The position numbers and the translations under genes are program-made. 64,000 nt of DNA. Origin: Desulfatiglans anilini DSM 4660 (GTDB lineage Bacteria > Desulfobacterota > DSM-4660 > Desulfatiglandales > Desulfatiglandaceae). The stretch spans positions 186,001 through 250,000 of the forward strand of contig NZ_AULM01000002.1 in assembly GCF_000422285.1 (NCBI RefSeq), read 5' to 3'. Under the pieces are notes generated by a model, which was not told where the DNA came from, searched no databases, and saw nothing but the letters and a program-made list of their open reading frames with translations. Shown here one piece after another: positions 43,084 to 51,639 of this stretch. Position 1 is the stretch's first letter. Every line of letters begins with the position of its first letter.

Positions 43084-45738
43084 CTAGGCCTTTTCGACCC
43101 GGACCGGACAGGTCCGCCATCCCCCCTCGGGGGATTTCAGACGTTCGAGGCCGATCAGCCGCATGACATCGTTCCCTGCAAATCCCTGGGGGATGATCAG
43201 CCGCCCCGGCGGCAGTTCCCGGTTGACGATGAAGCCGCGCTCGATACTTCCCGCCGCGGATGTCACGCGGACCCTGCCTGCCGCACCGAGCGCGAGGGCG
43301 GCCTGGTCTTGCGGGGAGAGTTCGACCTCCCCGTGTTTGCCCGAATCACGGATACGCTCCGAACGGCTGGTGCGGGTTCCGCTGCCGAGATGCCAGCGCT
43401 GGGCGCTGATCAGGGCTTCATAAGGAAAAGCCGTGTCCAGGGCTTTTGGTTGCCACGAAGCCGGAGGGGCGAGCGCGAAGCGCACGCTGTTCGACCCCTG
43501 ACTTTCCCGGGTCTCCACCGGTGCGACCCAGCCCCAGCGCCGCGAGCCGATCTCGGCATAGGCGGGTATGGCGGTCCGGATCTCCTGACGGATTTTTTCC
43601 AGCGTGGCGTAATGCTCCGGATAGCCGAGGCTGCGGGCGAGCTGCGCCAGAATGGTCCAGTCGGGCAGCGCCTCGCCAGGGGGCTCGACCCCCGGTTCGA
43701 AGGCCTGCACCCGTCCTTCCAGGTTGGTGAAGGATCCCCCCTTTTCGGCGAACGCCGCCCCCGGAAGCACCACGTGTGCAAGGCGCGCGGTGCGCGTCAT
43801 CAGAATGTCCTGGACGACGAGAAACTCCAGCCGTCCGAGCGCCGCACCGACCCGCTCGGGGTCCGGCATCGAGCGGAGAGGGTTTTCCCCCATGATGTAA
43901 AGGGCCTTCAAGCGGCCCGCAAGCGCGGCCTCCACGATTTCCCCCGGATCGAGCCCGGTTCCGGCGGGCAGTTCACTCCCCCAGAGGGTTTCGAACCTCT
44001 GCCGCGCGGCGGTGTCCTCAAGCCGGCACCGGCCTGGCAGCAGGTCCGGCACCGCCCCCATATCGAAGGCCCCCGTCAGGTTGTTCTCGAGGCCGAGGAC
44101 GAAGATCCCTGCATTTCGCGGGCCAATGCTGCCGGTGAGGAGCGCGAGGTTCATGACCGTGTCGAGGACGGCGGGGCCTTGGTCGCGCTCCAGCAGATCG
44201 TGGCCGATCACGAAGGCGAGCTTGCGGTCGCGGAGCAGCAGGACGGCCTTTTCCATCTCATCCTGGAAGGCCGGATCTTCTGCCGCGGCCTTTTCAGGGG
44301 CAAGCGCACGGAAGCGGGCTGCCCAGTCCTCCCAGCCCGCCGTGCGCGCCTCGATGAAGGTCCGGTCCAAGGCCCGGGTGTTGTCGAGTTCCGCCGTGAG
44401 GGCGTTCAGCACCGTCAAAGACGGCTGCCCTCCCCGGCCCAGCCAGGCGCTGGCGATCTCGCAGCAGCCGGTGCGGACCGGGTCAACCACCACCAGAGGG
44501 GCGCCCCGGCGCGCCGCCCGCCGGATGTGGTAAGCCGCCACCGGCACGGTGTGGTCGGGGTCCGCCTCGACGATCACGATCGCGTCGGCTTGCTCGAGGC
44601 CGGCGAGGGGGCGCAGGCGGCCGGCGCCCTGCAGCCGGTCTTCGACCGCGCGGAGCAGCGCGTACCCGCTCAGGCTGCCGCCGCTCGTCACATGGGGGGA
44701 GCGGAAGCAGACTCGGGCGATCTTCTGCAGGAGGTAGTTCTCCTCGTTGCTGCATTTGCTCGAACCCAGGAAGGCGATGCTTTCGGGGCCGTGCCGGCGC
44801 TTCAGTTCAGCCAGCCGCCCGCCGACCAGGGAGAGGGCTTCGTCCCAGGCGGCCTGCTGGAGGCTGTCCTCTCCGCCTTCCCCTTTGCGGCGGATTAAAG
44901 GATGGAGCAGACGGTCGGACGCGGAGAGGAAGTCGTGCGCGAAATGCCCCCGGACGCACAAGGTGACGCCGTTGACCGTGTCCGGTTCGCGCGAAGGATG
45001 GACCTCGACGACGCGCCCGTCCGAGACCCCGAGGGCCAGGCTGCACCCGGCGCTGCAAAACCCGCAGACGGTGTTGCGCTCGTGCTCGGGGGTGCCGACG
45101 AAGGCGCCGCTGCGGGTGGACAGCGCCCCGGTGGGGCACAGGGAGACGCAGGTGCCGCAGAAGGTGCAGCGGGAGGATTCGAGCGGACGTTCGTGGAGGG
45201 TCGCGGGGCGAGAGGCGAAGCCGCGCCCGTAGTAGTCGATGGCCCCCGCCGCGACGAGCTCGTGGTCGGCACGAATGCACTTGCCGCAGAGGATGCACTT
45301 GGAGAGGTCCCGGACGATGAAGGGGTTGAGCGTTTCGAAGGGCTTGTAATTGGGCATGGGATAGAGCCCGGATTCCCCCACGCCGAGTTCGGCAGCCAAC
45401 CGGCGCAGTTCACAGCGGTTCCCCTTGCTGCAGACGATGCACGATTCGGGGTGTTCAGCCATCATCAGGCGCACGATGTTCCGCCGGTGCTCCATGACGC
45501 GCGGCGAGTGAGTGAGAACGGCCATGTCCTGCGCGGCCGGTGTCACGCAGGCGGCCATCAGCCGGCCGGTCTTCTCGTCCTCCACCAGACACATGCGACA
45601 GGCGCCATAAGGGGCGAGATCGCGGTGGTGGCACAGGGTGGGGATCGAAAAGCCGTTCTTCTCGGCGATGCTCAGAACGGACGCACCGGGCGGGCCGGAT
45701 ACCCTCTTGCCGTTGATGGACAGGACGATGGACTGCAC
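43084..45738 (-). CDS. NuoG/formate dehydrogenase-like molybdopterin-fold protein lacking the active-site Cys/Sec
   Basis: An 884-residue protein laid out like FdhA/NuoG. It has a [2Fe-2S] ferredoxin domain (TLCHHRDLAPYGACRMCLVE), a His-Cys cluster (HPESCIVCSKGNRCE), two 4Fe-4S motifs (CILCGKCI, CTFCGTCVSLCPTGA), then a molybdopterin-family domain with CGFCSAGCSLALGV and LCVRGHFAHDF. Where formate dehydrogenases have R-L-(Cys/Sec)-H, the sequence after ENYLLQKIARVCF reads SPHVTSGGSLSGYALL, with no Cys, Sec codon or His. It is thus unlikely to oxidise formate and may be an electron-wiring subunit like NuoG (inference). Start is GTG at 45738, after AAAGGAG; the open frame extends further upstream. 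It lies upstream of nuoE. Confidence 0.85.
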   Translation of the reverse strand: MQSIVLSINGKRVSGPPGASVLSIAEKNGFSIPTLCHHRDLAPYGACRMCLVEDEKTGRLMAACVTPAAQDMAVLTHSPRVMEHRRNIVRLMMAEHPESCIVCSKGNRCELRRLAAELGVGESGLYPMPNYKPFETLNPFIVRDLSKCILCGKCIRADHELVAAGAIDYYGRGFASRPATLHERPLESSRCTFCGTCVSLCPTGALSTRSGAFVGTPEHERNTVCGFCSAGCSLALGVSDGRVVEVHPSREPDTVNGVTLCVRGHFAHDFLSASDRLLHPLIRRKGEGGEDSLQQAAWDEALSLVGGRLAELKRRHGPESIAFLGSSKCSNEENYLLQKIARVCFRSPHVTSGGSLSGYALLRAVEDRLQGAGRLRPLAGLEQADAIVIVEADPDHTVPVAAYHIRRAARRGAPLVVVDPVRTGCCEIASAWLGRGGQPSLTVLNALTAELDNTRALDRTFIEARTAGWEDWAARFRALAPEKAAAEDPAFQDEMEKAVLLLRDRKLAFVIGHDLLERDQGPAVLDTVMNLALLTGSIGPRNAGIFVLGLENNLTGAFDMGAVPDLLPGRCRLEDTAARQRFETLWGSELPAGTGLDPGEIVEAALAGRLKALYIMGENPLRSMPDPERVGAALGRLEFLVVQDILMTRTARLAHVVLPGAAFAEKGGSFTNLEGRVQAFEPGVEPPGEALPDWTILAQLARSLGYPEHYATLEKIRQEIRTAIPAYAEIGSRRWGWVAPVETRESQGSNSVRFALAPPASWQPKALDTAFPYEALISAQRWHLGSGTRTSRSERIRDSGKHGEVELSPQDQAALALGAAGRVRVTSAAGSIERGFIVNRELPPGRLIIPQGFAGNDVMRLIGLERLKSPEGGWRTCPVRVEKA

Positions 45739-46083
45739 GGGGGCGGCTCCTTTCTCATGCGGGTGAAGGCCCTGCACCGGACAGCCGCCGGCAGGCGGCG
45801 AATGCTCCTCTCCGCGGCGGGACTGCCGGCGTCCGAACATGCGCTTTCAAACTGCAACATCAGGTGTCGCTGGGATAGTTCTTTCGGGAAACTCGACGGT
45901 CCATTCAGGGTCTGTTGGGACTCATATTCAGTTTTTAAGCCGGACTTGGATTTTTCACTCCTTCGGGGTGGTGCCGGGATCGCGGGAACCACATGCCGGC
46001 GGCGAGGCGATCCGTGGGCCGCTGCACAAGCATACGCGCAGTAGACGCCGGGATTGGCCGAAAAGACCATTTGCGGCTGGAAA

Positions 46084-46962
46084 CTAGCGCAGCTTGGCGG
46101 CGTCCAGATACTGCCGCAGCTTCGACTCCCCGCCGATGGTGATGATGTGGACGCCGTCGCAGATCTCTCTGAGTCCTTTAATCGTGTCGGCGAACAACTC
46201 CAGACTCGCCTTTTCGATGTCCGCGGCCTGGGCGAGTTTCCGGATCACCCATTCGGGCACAAGCCCGCTCCTGAGGTGGCGGTTCAGAAAACGGGCTACG
46301 CCGGCTGTCCGCAGGATGAGGACCTCGGCGATGACCGGCACACCGAATGTGTTGGTGCGGGAGAGGAATTTCTGAAAGCGGTCCAGATCGAAGACCGGGG
46401 TGGTCAGGAAGTAGCCGGCGCCGACCCGGACCATTTCCTCCATTTCCCGGAGTTCGAGGTCCGGGACGTTCCGCCCCCAGACCGATTCGACACCCGACCC
46501 CAGAAGGAACTCCGCCTTGTCCGGGATCTCCCGTCCGTCGACCGTGTGTCCTTCACGGATGTGATCGAGGACGGACTTCAGCTTGCCGGCGTCCACGTGG
46601 AAGAACATCATCTCCTGCAGGCTGTCTCCCGTGATCCGATAGTCCTCCGTGAAGACGAGAAGGTTTTCCACGCCCGCCTGGTGGGCGGCGATCAGGTCTT
46701 TCTGGAGTTGGATCCGGTTCTTCTCCCGGGTGGTGGTCTGATAGATCGATTCGAAGCGGTTCTGTTTGAGCAGTTCGCAGGTTTTGATCGTGTCGCCCAC
46801 CACGCCCTCGAGTTCGGTCTCGGACAGGGTGATCCCGTCGACGCGCCCGCGGATCCGCTCGAGGTTCTGGATGATCAGCCCGCCGGATTCCTGGTCGAGC
46901 GGTGTCTGGATCTCGGTCGTGACGACGAATCGCTTTTTTTGCAGGGCCTCCTTGAGTTTCAT
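46084..46962 (-). CDS. Divergent MetF paralogue
   Basis: A 292-residue protein of the MetF TIM-barrel family, distinct from the metF at 37314. The Glu is kept in VVTTEIQTP and the Asp in EDYRITGD, but the Gln position reads FLTTPVFDL (Thr instead of Gln), and several loops differ. The change could alter substrate or specificity. It precedes the FdhA-like gene by 345 bases, in which I see no gene. It follows the response regulator gene (47037) by 74 bases. Its stop is at 46084. The end, ICDGVHIITIGGESKLRQYL, is MetF-like. Confidence 0.85.
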   Translation of the reverse strand: MKLKEALQKKRFVVTTEIQTPLDQESGGLIIQNLERIRGRVDGITLSETELEGVVGDTIKTCELLKQNRFESIYQTTTREKNRIQLQKDLIAAHQAGVENLLVFTEDYRITGDSLQEMMFFHVDAGKLKSVLDHIREGHTVDGREIPDKAEFLLGSGVESVWGRNVPDLELREMEEMVRVGAGYFLTTPVFDLDRFQKFLSRTNTFGVPVIAEVLILRTAGVARFLNRHLRSGLVPEWVIRKLAQAADIEKASLELFADTIKGLREICDGVHIITIGGESKLRQYLDAAKLR

Positions 46963-47036
46963 GAACGACCTCCTCCCCTCTCTGCCGGACAGAGATCCGG
47001 CGTATGCGATGCAGGTGCGGCGGCAGGTGGACCCGC

Positions 47037-47612
47037 TTACGCCCTGTCCTCCAGTTGACGGCGCACCTCTTCTTTGAGGCGGGGCAGGGGCAGCGGCTTG
47101 GAAAAACAGGCGTCTGCGCCGTTCTCCTTCATGCGCTCGAACTTCTCGTCATCCAGATAGGCGGAAAGAACGATGATCCGGGTATCGCGCGTCTCGGGAG
47201 ACGACTTGATCTTCTTGCAGACCTCGTAGCCTTTGATGTCCGGCATCATGATGTCCAGGATGAGGAGATCGGGCTGGAAGTGCGCGACCTGCAACCCGGC
47301 TTCGAACCCGTCGGAGGCCGAGATGACGTCGTAATCATGTTCGTCCTCCTCCAGGGCCTGAACGATGCTTTCCACGATGATCGGATCGTCATCGACCACC
47401 AGGATCCGGCGGCGGGTGGCGGCCGGCGCCTCCGCCGGGATCGGGATCCCCTTTTCCCGCATGAACTGTTCCAGGTCGGTGCGCTTGATGCGCCGGTGCC
47501 CCCCGGCGGTTTCATGGGCCTTGATGCGCCCTGCTTCGATCCACTCGATGATGGTTCTGGAAGGGACATTGCAGTACTGGCCGGCGGCGAAAACGGTGAA
47601 GACGTCGTCCAT
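47037..47612 (-). CDS. Excisionase/MerR-type HTH fused to response-regulator receiver (copy 1)
   Basis: A 191-residue protein with an unusual domain order. Residues 1-55 are a MerR/excisionase-type helix-turn-helix (YCNVPSRTIIEWIEAGRIKA, AGGHRRIKRTDLEQFM). After a short linker, residues 68-190 form a receiver: VDDDPIIVE, phospho-acceptor Asp in LLILDIMMPDIKG, VLSAYL and the Lys in FSKPLPLP. It is very similar to 49997-50575, and shares its AT-rich promoter layout. It lies directly upstream of the second MetF gene and downstream of the kinase, so it may control the redox operon (inference). Confidence 0.9.
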   Translation of the reverse strand: MDDVFTVFAAGQYCNVPSRTIIEWIEAGRIKAHETAGGHRRIKRTDLEQFMREKGIPIPAEAPAATRRRILVVDDDPIIVESIVQALEEDEHDYDVISASDGFEAGLQVAHFQPDLLILDIMMPDIKGYEVCKKIKSSPETRDTRIIVLSAYLDDEKFERMKENGADACFSKPLPLPRLKEEVRRQLEDRA

Positions 47613-47655
47613 GGGAGCCCCCTTCGCGGCATGGGTTGTCGTTTTTTTAGGTATT

Positions 47656-47685
47656 ATATTAATTATAGATTTTAATGATTGTCAA
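47656..47685 (-). promoter_or_regulatory. Putative promoter of HTH-receiver gene copy 1
   Basis: Consensus TTGACA (47685-47680) and TAATAT (47661-47656) are 18 bases apart on the minus strand in an AT-rich stretch. The gene at 49997-50575 has the same arrangement and a similar flanking sequence. The 47613-47987 gap otherwise holds no gene. Confidence 0.6.
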
Positions 47686-47923
47686 GAAAAAAATCTTGGA
47701 TGCTCGGAAATAAAACATAAACTATTAGAATACAAAGATCTATTGTCCAGGCATCCCCTCGAATGCCCCGTAGGACGGAATTATCGTTTTTCAATTTATT
47801 ATAATTGTGATCTGTCCAGTCCAGAATCCACGGGCTCAAATCTCGCTCAACAGTCCGCGCATTTTCCATGGACGGGTTGGGATGAAGCAGTGGCAGACCG
47901 AGAAGATCGTGGTGGGTAGCGTC

Positions 47924-47993
47924 CCCTGAACATCTCACACCAGTGGGGTGCCCGCTATTTTGACACCCAGCCGATTCTTCGAGATGTTCAGGG
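47924..47993. repeat. 13-bp inverted repeat at the 3' end of the histidine kinase gene
   Basis: CCCTGAACATCTC (47924-47936) and GAGATGTTCAGGG (47981-47993) are exact reverse complements 44 bases apart; the right arm covers the kinase stop codon. A GGGTG/CACCC pair lies inside. It could form an RNA hairpin or be a protein-binding site. There is no T-run typical of intrinsic terminators. Confidence 0.5.
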
Positions 47994-49844
47994 CTGCGCC
48001 TTGATCTGCGCGGGCATTCCTCCGTTTTCAGCCTTGTGGGCCGGAAGCGCGATGGTGAAGGTCGTCCCCTGATTGGGCTTCGACTGGACGGTGATGTCGC
48101 CTCCGTGGTCCTGGATGAACGCGTAGCAGACCGACAACCCCAGCCCGACCCCCTTGACGCTGTCCTTGGTGGTGAAAAAGTTCTCGAAGACGCGGTGAAC
48201 GTTTTCCTCCGCAATGCCTTGCCCGGTGTCCGCGATTTCGATCAGGGCCTGCTCGCCTTTCCGACGGGTCCGGAAGGTCAGTGTGCCGCCGCCCGGCATG
48301 GCGTCCCGGGCGTTCGAGATCATGTTGAGGATGACCTGGCGCATCTGATTTTTCGAGACGCTCACCTCCCCGAGGTCCCCGGCCAGTTCGCGGACGATCC
48401 AGATGTTGTTTTCCTGGAGGATCCTTTCGTGGAGCAGGAGGAGTTCTTCGATGATCTGGTTGAGGTTGGCCGGGCACCGCTCTTCCTGATCCGGCTTGGA
48501 AAACGAAAGCATCTTCTTGAGCATGTCGGCGAGCCTGACCGTTTCGGAAAGGGACATCTCCAGAAGCCTGCGCCGCTTGTTTTCGGGCGGTATCTCGGTT
48601 TTCAGCAGTTCGAGGGTGTTCATGATGCCATAGAGCGGATTGTTCAGCTCGTGGGCGATCTGGGAAGTCAGCTTGCCCATGGCGGCGAGCTTCTCGGATT
48701 GCAGCAGCTGTTCCTGGATGTTGTGCAGGGCCCTTTCCATGCCGATCCGCTCCGTCATGTCGACGAAGGAGCCCACGGTCGCAACCTCGCGCCCTTCGTC
48801 GTCGTAAATCATGGCCGCCGAAAGGGTCCCGTCGATGACCTGGCCGTCCCTCCGCACATAGAGCATGGCGTGATTCTGCAGCAAACCTTTTCCTCCGTGC
48901 TCGGAACTGCGGATCATCTTCATGATCTTGCGGGCCACGCCTTCCGGGTAGATGCGGGAGATGTGCATTTTGCCGACCGTTTCATCCGCCAGGTACCCCA
49001 GGGTTTTTTCAGCCGCCCGGTTCCAGAGGATGATCCTGCCTGTGAGATCGGCTGCCATGATCGGGTTGGGCGAACTCTGGATGATTTTGTTCAGGAAATC
49101 GTGGGCCTCCTTCAACTTGCGCTCCATCCGGTAGCGCTCTGTCTGGTCGACGTTGATGCCCTCATAGCCGATGACGTTGCCGAGATGGTCGTGCCGCAGG
49201 TGGCCGGTGACCCACACCACAATGGGGTCGCCGTCCTTCCGCTTGAACTCGACCTCGTAATCCTTGACAAATCCTTCCCGCTCGATCAGCTGCTGGAACC
49301 GGATCCTGTCCTCCGGTCTGACGTACAGGTCCCTGGAGATGTCGATGTCCAGGAACTCTTCCTTGGTGTCGTAGCCTAGCATCTGCAGCAGGGCCCTGTT
49401 CGCGTCCAAAAACTTCCCTTCTTTGCTGCTGATGTAGACACCGACGTTGACGTGTTCGAAAAGGCTGCGGAATTTTTCTTCGGACAGCCGGAGCTCGGCC
49501 TCTCTGCGCTTACGGTCGGTGATGTCCTTGAAAAACCGGATCCGGGACTGGCTGCCGTCGAGGTAGGCCACGGGTTTTTCCGTGACCTCGAAGGTCCGGT
49601 TCACCTTGGGAATATAAATTTCGCCGCGCCGCTCTTTCGACAGGGGTGTTTCGTGGGCCCAGCACCACGGACACAAGGTGTCCTGATCGTTGATCACTTT
49701 GTGGCACTTCTCCCCGACCCCTTGCCCGAAATATTCGATCATGGTCCGATTCATATACTCCACGGTGAAGTCGGGGTCGATGACGTAAACGCCTTCGTCG
49801 ATCGACTCCACGATGGAGGCCAGCATGCGCTTTTCCTTGTCCAT
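47988..49844 (-). CDS. Three-PAS histidine kinase
   Basis: A 618-residue soluble histidine kinase with no membrane segment. PAS 1 (about 1-112) has Cys47 and a CPWC pair (Cys58, Cys61) in DTLCPWCWAHE. PAS 2 (about 120-240) and PAS 3 (about 250-370) follow. The dimerisation domain has the phospho-acceptor His398 in SQIAHELNNPLYG, followed by the HATPase with NMISNARDAMPGGG, IADTGQGI and GVGLGLSVCYAFI. It sits between two HTH-receiver genes, its likely phosphorylation partners. The Cys cluster suggests redox or metal sensing (inference). Confidence 0.92.
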   Translation of the reverse strand: MDKEKRMLASIVESIDEGVYVIDPDFTVEYMNRTMIEYFGQGVGEKCHKVINDQDTLCPWCWAHETPLSKERRGEIYIPKVNRTFEVTEKPVAYLDGSQSRIRFFKDITDRKRREAELRLSEEKFRSLFEHVNVGVYISSKEGKFLDANRALLQMLGYDTKEEFLDIDISRDLYVRPEDRIRFQQLIEREGFVKDYEVEFKRKDGDPIVVWVTGHLRHDHLGNVIGYEGINVDQTERYRMERKLKEAHDFLNKIIQSSPNPIMAADLTGRIILWNRAAEKTLGYLADETVGKMHISRIYPEGVARKIMKMIRSSEHGGKGLLQNHAMLYVRRDGQVIDGTLSAAMIYDDEGREVATVGSFVDMTERIGMERALHNIQEQLLQSEKLAAMGKLTSQIAHELNNPLYGIMNTLELLKTEIPPENKRRRLLEMSLSETVRLADMLKKMLSFSKPDQEERCPANLNQIIEELLLLHERILQENNIWIVRELAGDLGEVSVSKNQMRQVILNMISNARDAMPGGGTLTFRTRRKGEQALIEIADTGQGIAEENVHRVFENFFTTKDSVKGVGLGLSVCYAFIQDHGGDITVQSKPNQGTTFTIALPAHKAENGGMPAQIKAQP

Positions 49845-49996
49845 GGCCGACCCTTCCTGGAGGATGCCGCCGGTTCGTCTCCCGGCGGAAAAGGGTTTTC
49901 GATCGGGGAAAGGGGCTCTTGATGGAGGGCCGCGCCTGCAGATGGACGCTCTCGGAGTCTTCGGCGGTGTGCGCGGCGCGGCGGCCGGCTGCGGCT

Positions 49997-50575
49997 TTAC
50001 CGGTCGAGCCCTAGCTGGCGGGCCACTTCCTCCAGAAGCTGCGGCAGGGGCAAGGGCTTGTTGAAACAGACATCGGCCCCCTCCGCCGTCATGCGGTTGA
50101 ATTTCTCTTCATCCAGATAGGCCGAAAGAACGATGATCTTGACATGCTGGGTCTCGGGAGAGGCCTTGATCCTGCGGCAGACCTCGTAGCCTTTGATGTC
50201 CGGCATCATGATGTCGAGGATCAGAAGGTCCGGCTTGAAGTGGGTGACCTGCAGCCCCGCCTCGAACCCATCCGCGGCGGAGATGACCTCGTAATCGTGG
50301 GCATCTTCTTCGAGGGCCTGTACGATGCTCTCGACGATGATGGGATCGTCGTCCACCACCAGGATTCTTTTCTTCCGGCCTTCATCCGCGTTAGCCTGAG
50401 GAATCGGGATCCCCTGCCGAAGCATGAATGCTTCCAGATCCTCGCGGCTGATCCGGCGGTGTCCCCCGACGGTGCGATAGGCCTTGATGTGGCCCGCGTC
50501 GATCCAGTTAATGATCGTCTTGGAAGAAACGTTGCAGTATTGGCTGGCGGTATAAACGGTAAAAACATCACGCAT
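49997..50575 (-). CDS. Excisionase/MerR-type HTH fused to response-regulator receiver (copy 2)
   Basis: A 192-residue paralogue of the protein at 47037-47612, with the same layout: HTH (YCNVSSKTIINWIDAGHIKA, VGGHRRISREDLEAFM) then receiver with VDDDPIIVE, LLILDIMMPDIKG, VLSAYL and NKPLPLP. It is upstream of the histidine kinase on the same strand. Most differences lie in the HTH and linker, so the two copies probably bind different or partly overlapping sites. The duplicated promoter region argues for gene duplication including upstream sequence. Confidence 0.9.
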   Translation of the reverse strand: MRDVFTVYTASQYCNVSSKTIINWIDAGHIKAYRTVGGHRRISREDLEAFMLRQGIPIPQANADEGRKKRILVVDDDPIIVESIVQALEEDAHDYEVISAADGFEAGLQVTHFKPDLLILDIMMPDIKGYEVCRRIKASPETQHVKIIVLSAYLDEEKFNRMTAEGADVCFNKPLPLPQLLEEVARQLGLDR

Positions 50576-50617
50576 CTATAAAAGCCTCCCTCTTTGAGGC
50601 ATTAAATTTTATTTATT

Positions 50618-50647
50618 ATAATAATTACAGTTTTTGAAGAATGTCAA
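50618..50647 (-). promoter_or_regulatory. Putative promoter of HTH-receiver gene copy 2
   Basis: TTGACA (50647-50642) and TATTAT (50623-50618) are 18 bases apart on the minus strand. The -10 region overlaps the perfect palindrome TTATTATAATAA, which could be an operator for autoregulation (inference). Confidence 0.6.
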
Positions 50648-50802
50648 CCAAAAAGGTCTGAAGCCCTACCTGGTTCGGCAGGGTTCAAGTTCCAGATGCA
50701 GTTCCGTTCCGGGAGGAATCAAAAAGAGGTTGGGCGTGGACCGGAAAGCATTCCGGTTTCCCCAAGGGCGACGCGGCGGCAGAGGCCATGTTGCGGCGCA
50801 TT

Positions 50803-51222
50803 TCACACGTGGAAGATCAGCTCATTCAAAGAGGCTCCGATCTCGTCTGCAGAGGGTCGGTTCCTTCCATAGAAGTAGAGCAGGAGGTTGTCGAATTTTC
50901 TCCGTAACTGCGTGTCGGCTACGGCCTCGGCGAGTGTGAGACGGCTTTTCGGGTCATAGAAATGCTTCAGCCTGAGAAAGATTTCGCGGGTGGTGATGCC
51001 GAGGTCGTCCCTGAAGGATGGGGATCGGGAGATGGTTTCGAGCAGGGAGAGCAAGGGCTTGCGGTAGACGGAGATGGTGCGGTAGTTGTAGTAGTGTGTC
51101 AGCCTTTCGGTGTTGTACTCCCTGGGCGAACGGGATTCGATCAGCCGCACGAAATGCTCCACCTCCTCGTCGACCGGTTCTCGCGGCACTTTGTGTGCAG
51201 GGGTGAAAATGGGCCATTTCAT
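50803..51222 (-). CDS. Hypothetical protein upstream of the signalling genes
   Basis: A 139-residue protein with no recognised family. It is rich in Arg, Leu and aromatic residues and has a helical C-terminal half (RFDNLL-type RRKFDNLLLYFYGRNRPSAD). No signal peptide or membrane segment. GGAGGG precedes the ATG by about ten bases. It is on the same strand and upstream of the HTH-receiver gene, but that gene has its own promoter. No function can be given. Confidence 0.65.
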   Translation of the reverse strand: MKWPIFTPAHKVPREPVDEEVEHFVRLIESRSPREYNTERLTHYYNYRTISVYRKPLLSLLETISRSPSFRDDLGITTREIFLRLKHFYDPKSRLTLAEAVADTQLRRKFDNLLLYFYGRNRPSADEIGASLNELIFHV

Positions 51223-51639
51223 CCTGTTCTACCCTCCTTATTCATGGACAAGCGGCGCTGGTTAGAGTGGTCTTGCCGGATGGGCCTGCGGGCATGAACA
51301 ACCCCCGGCCGTGGCCGGATGGGGGGCGGCCCGTGGTGTCAGGGCAATTTCTGCTCTCCTCACGTTGTTTTTTCGCTGGACCAGCCGACTTCGTGCACCA
51401 TGCCTGCTCCCGGCTCTGCCTGATTTCTACCGGCCCTGGGAAGCGGCATCGCGGCCCGGCGCGCACGGCAGGGCCTGTGTGGCTTTCTTTCCAGTAAAAT
51501 CAGGTGTTGACCCTCTTGTGACATTTGCCTATAGTTCCCCCTGATGCTTTTGGACTGAAGCTATGACGGAACGATCAATCACCGCGGCGGCGGAGGCGTT
51601 TGGCCGCTTCGAATGCGTGCGGGATCGAAGAGGGAAAAA
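51223..51639. other. Divergent intergenic region upstream of speE
   Basis: About 417 bases between the hypothetical gene and speE. Apart from the speE promoter (51507-51535) no repeats or hairpins of note were seen. Short open frames on both strands lack start sites and codon bias. Confidence 0.5.
51507..51535 (+). promoter_or_regulatory. Putative promoter of speE
   Basis: TTGACC (51507-51512) and TATAGT (51530-51535) are 17 bases apart, about 105 bases before the speE start. Confidence 0.55.

Noticed and set aside
43084-45738. Formate dehydrogenase catalytic subunit
   Set aside because: The Cys/Sec-His active-site motif is missing, so formate oxidation is not supported.
48036-49379. A 447-codon open frame on the plus strand
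   Set aside because: It is antisense to the histidine kinase, whose PAS, His and ATPase motifs are clear.
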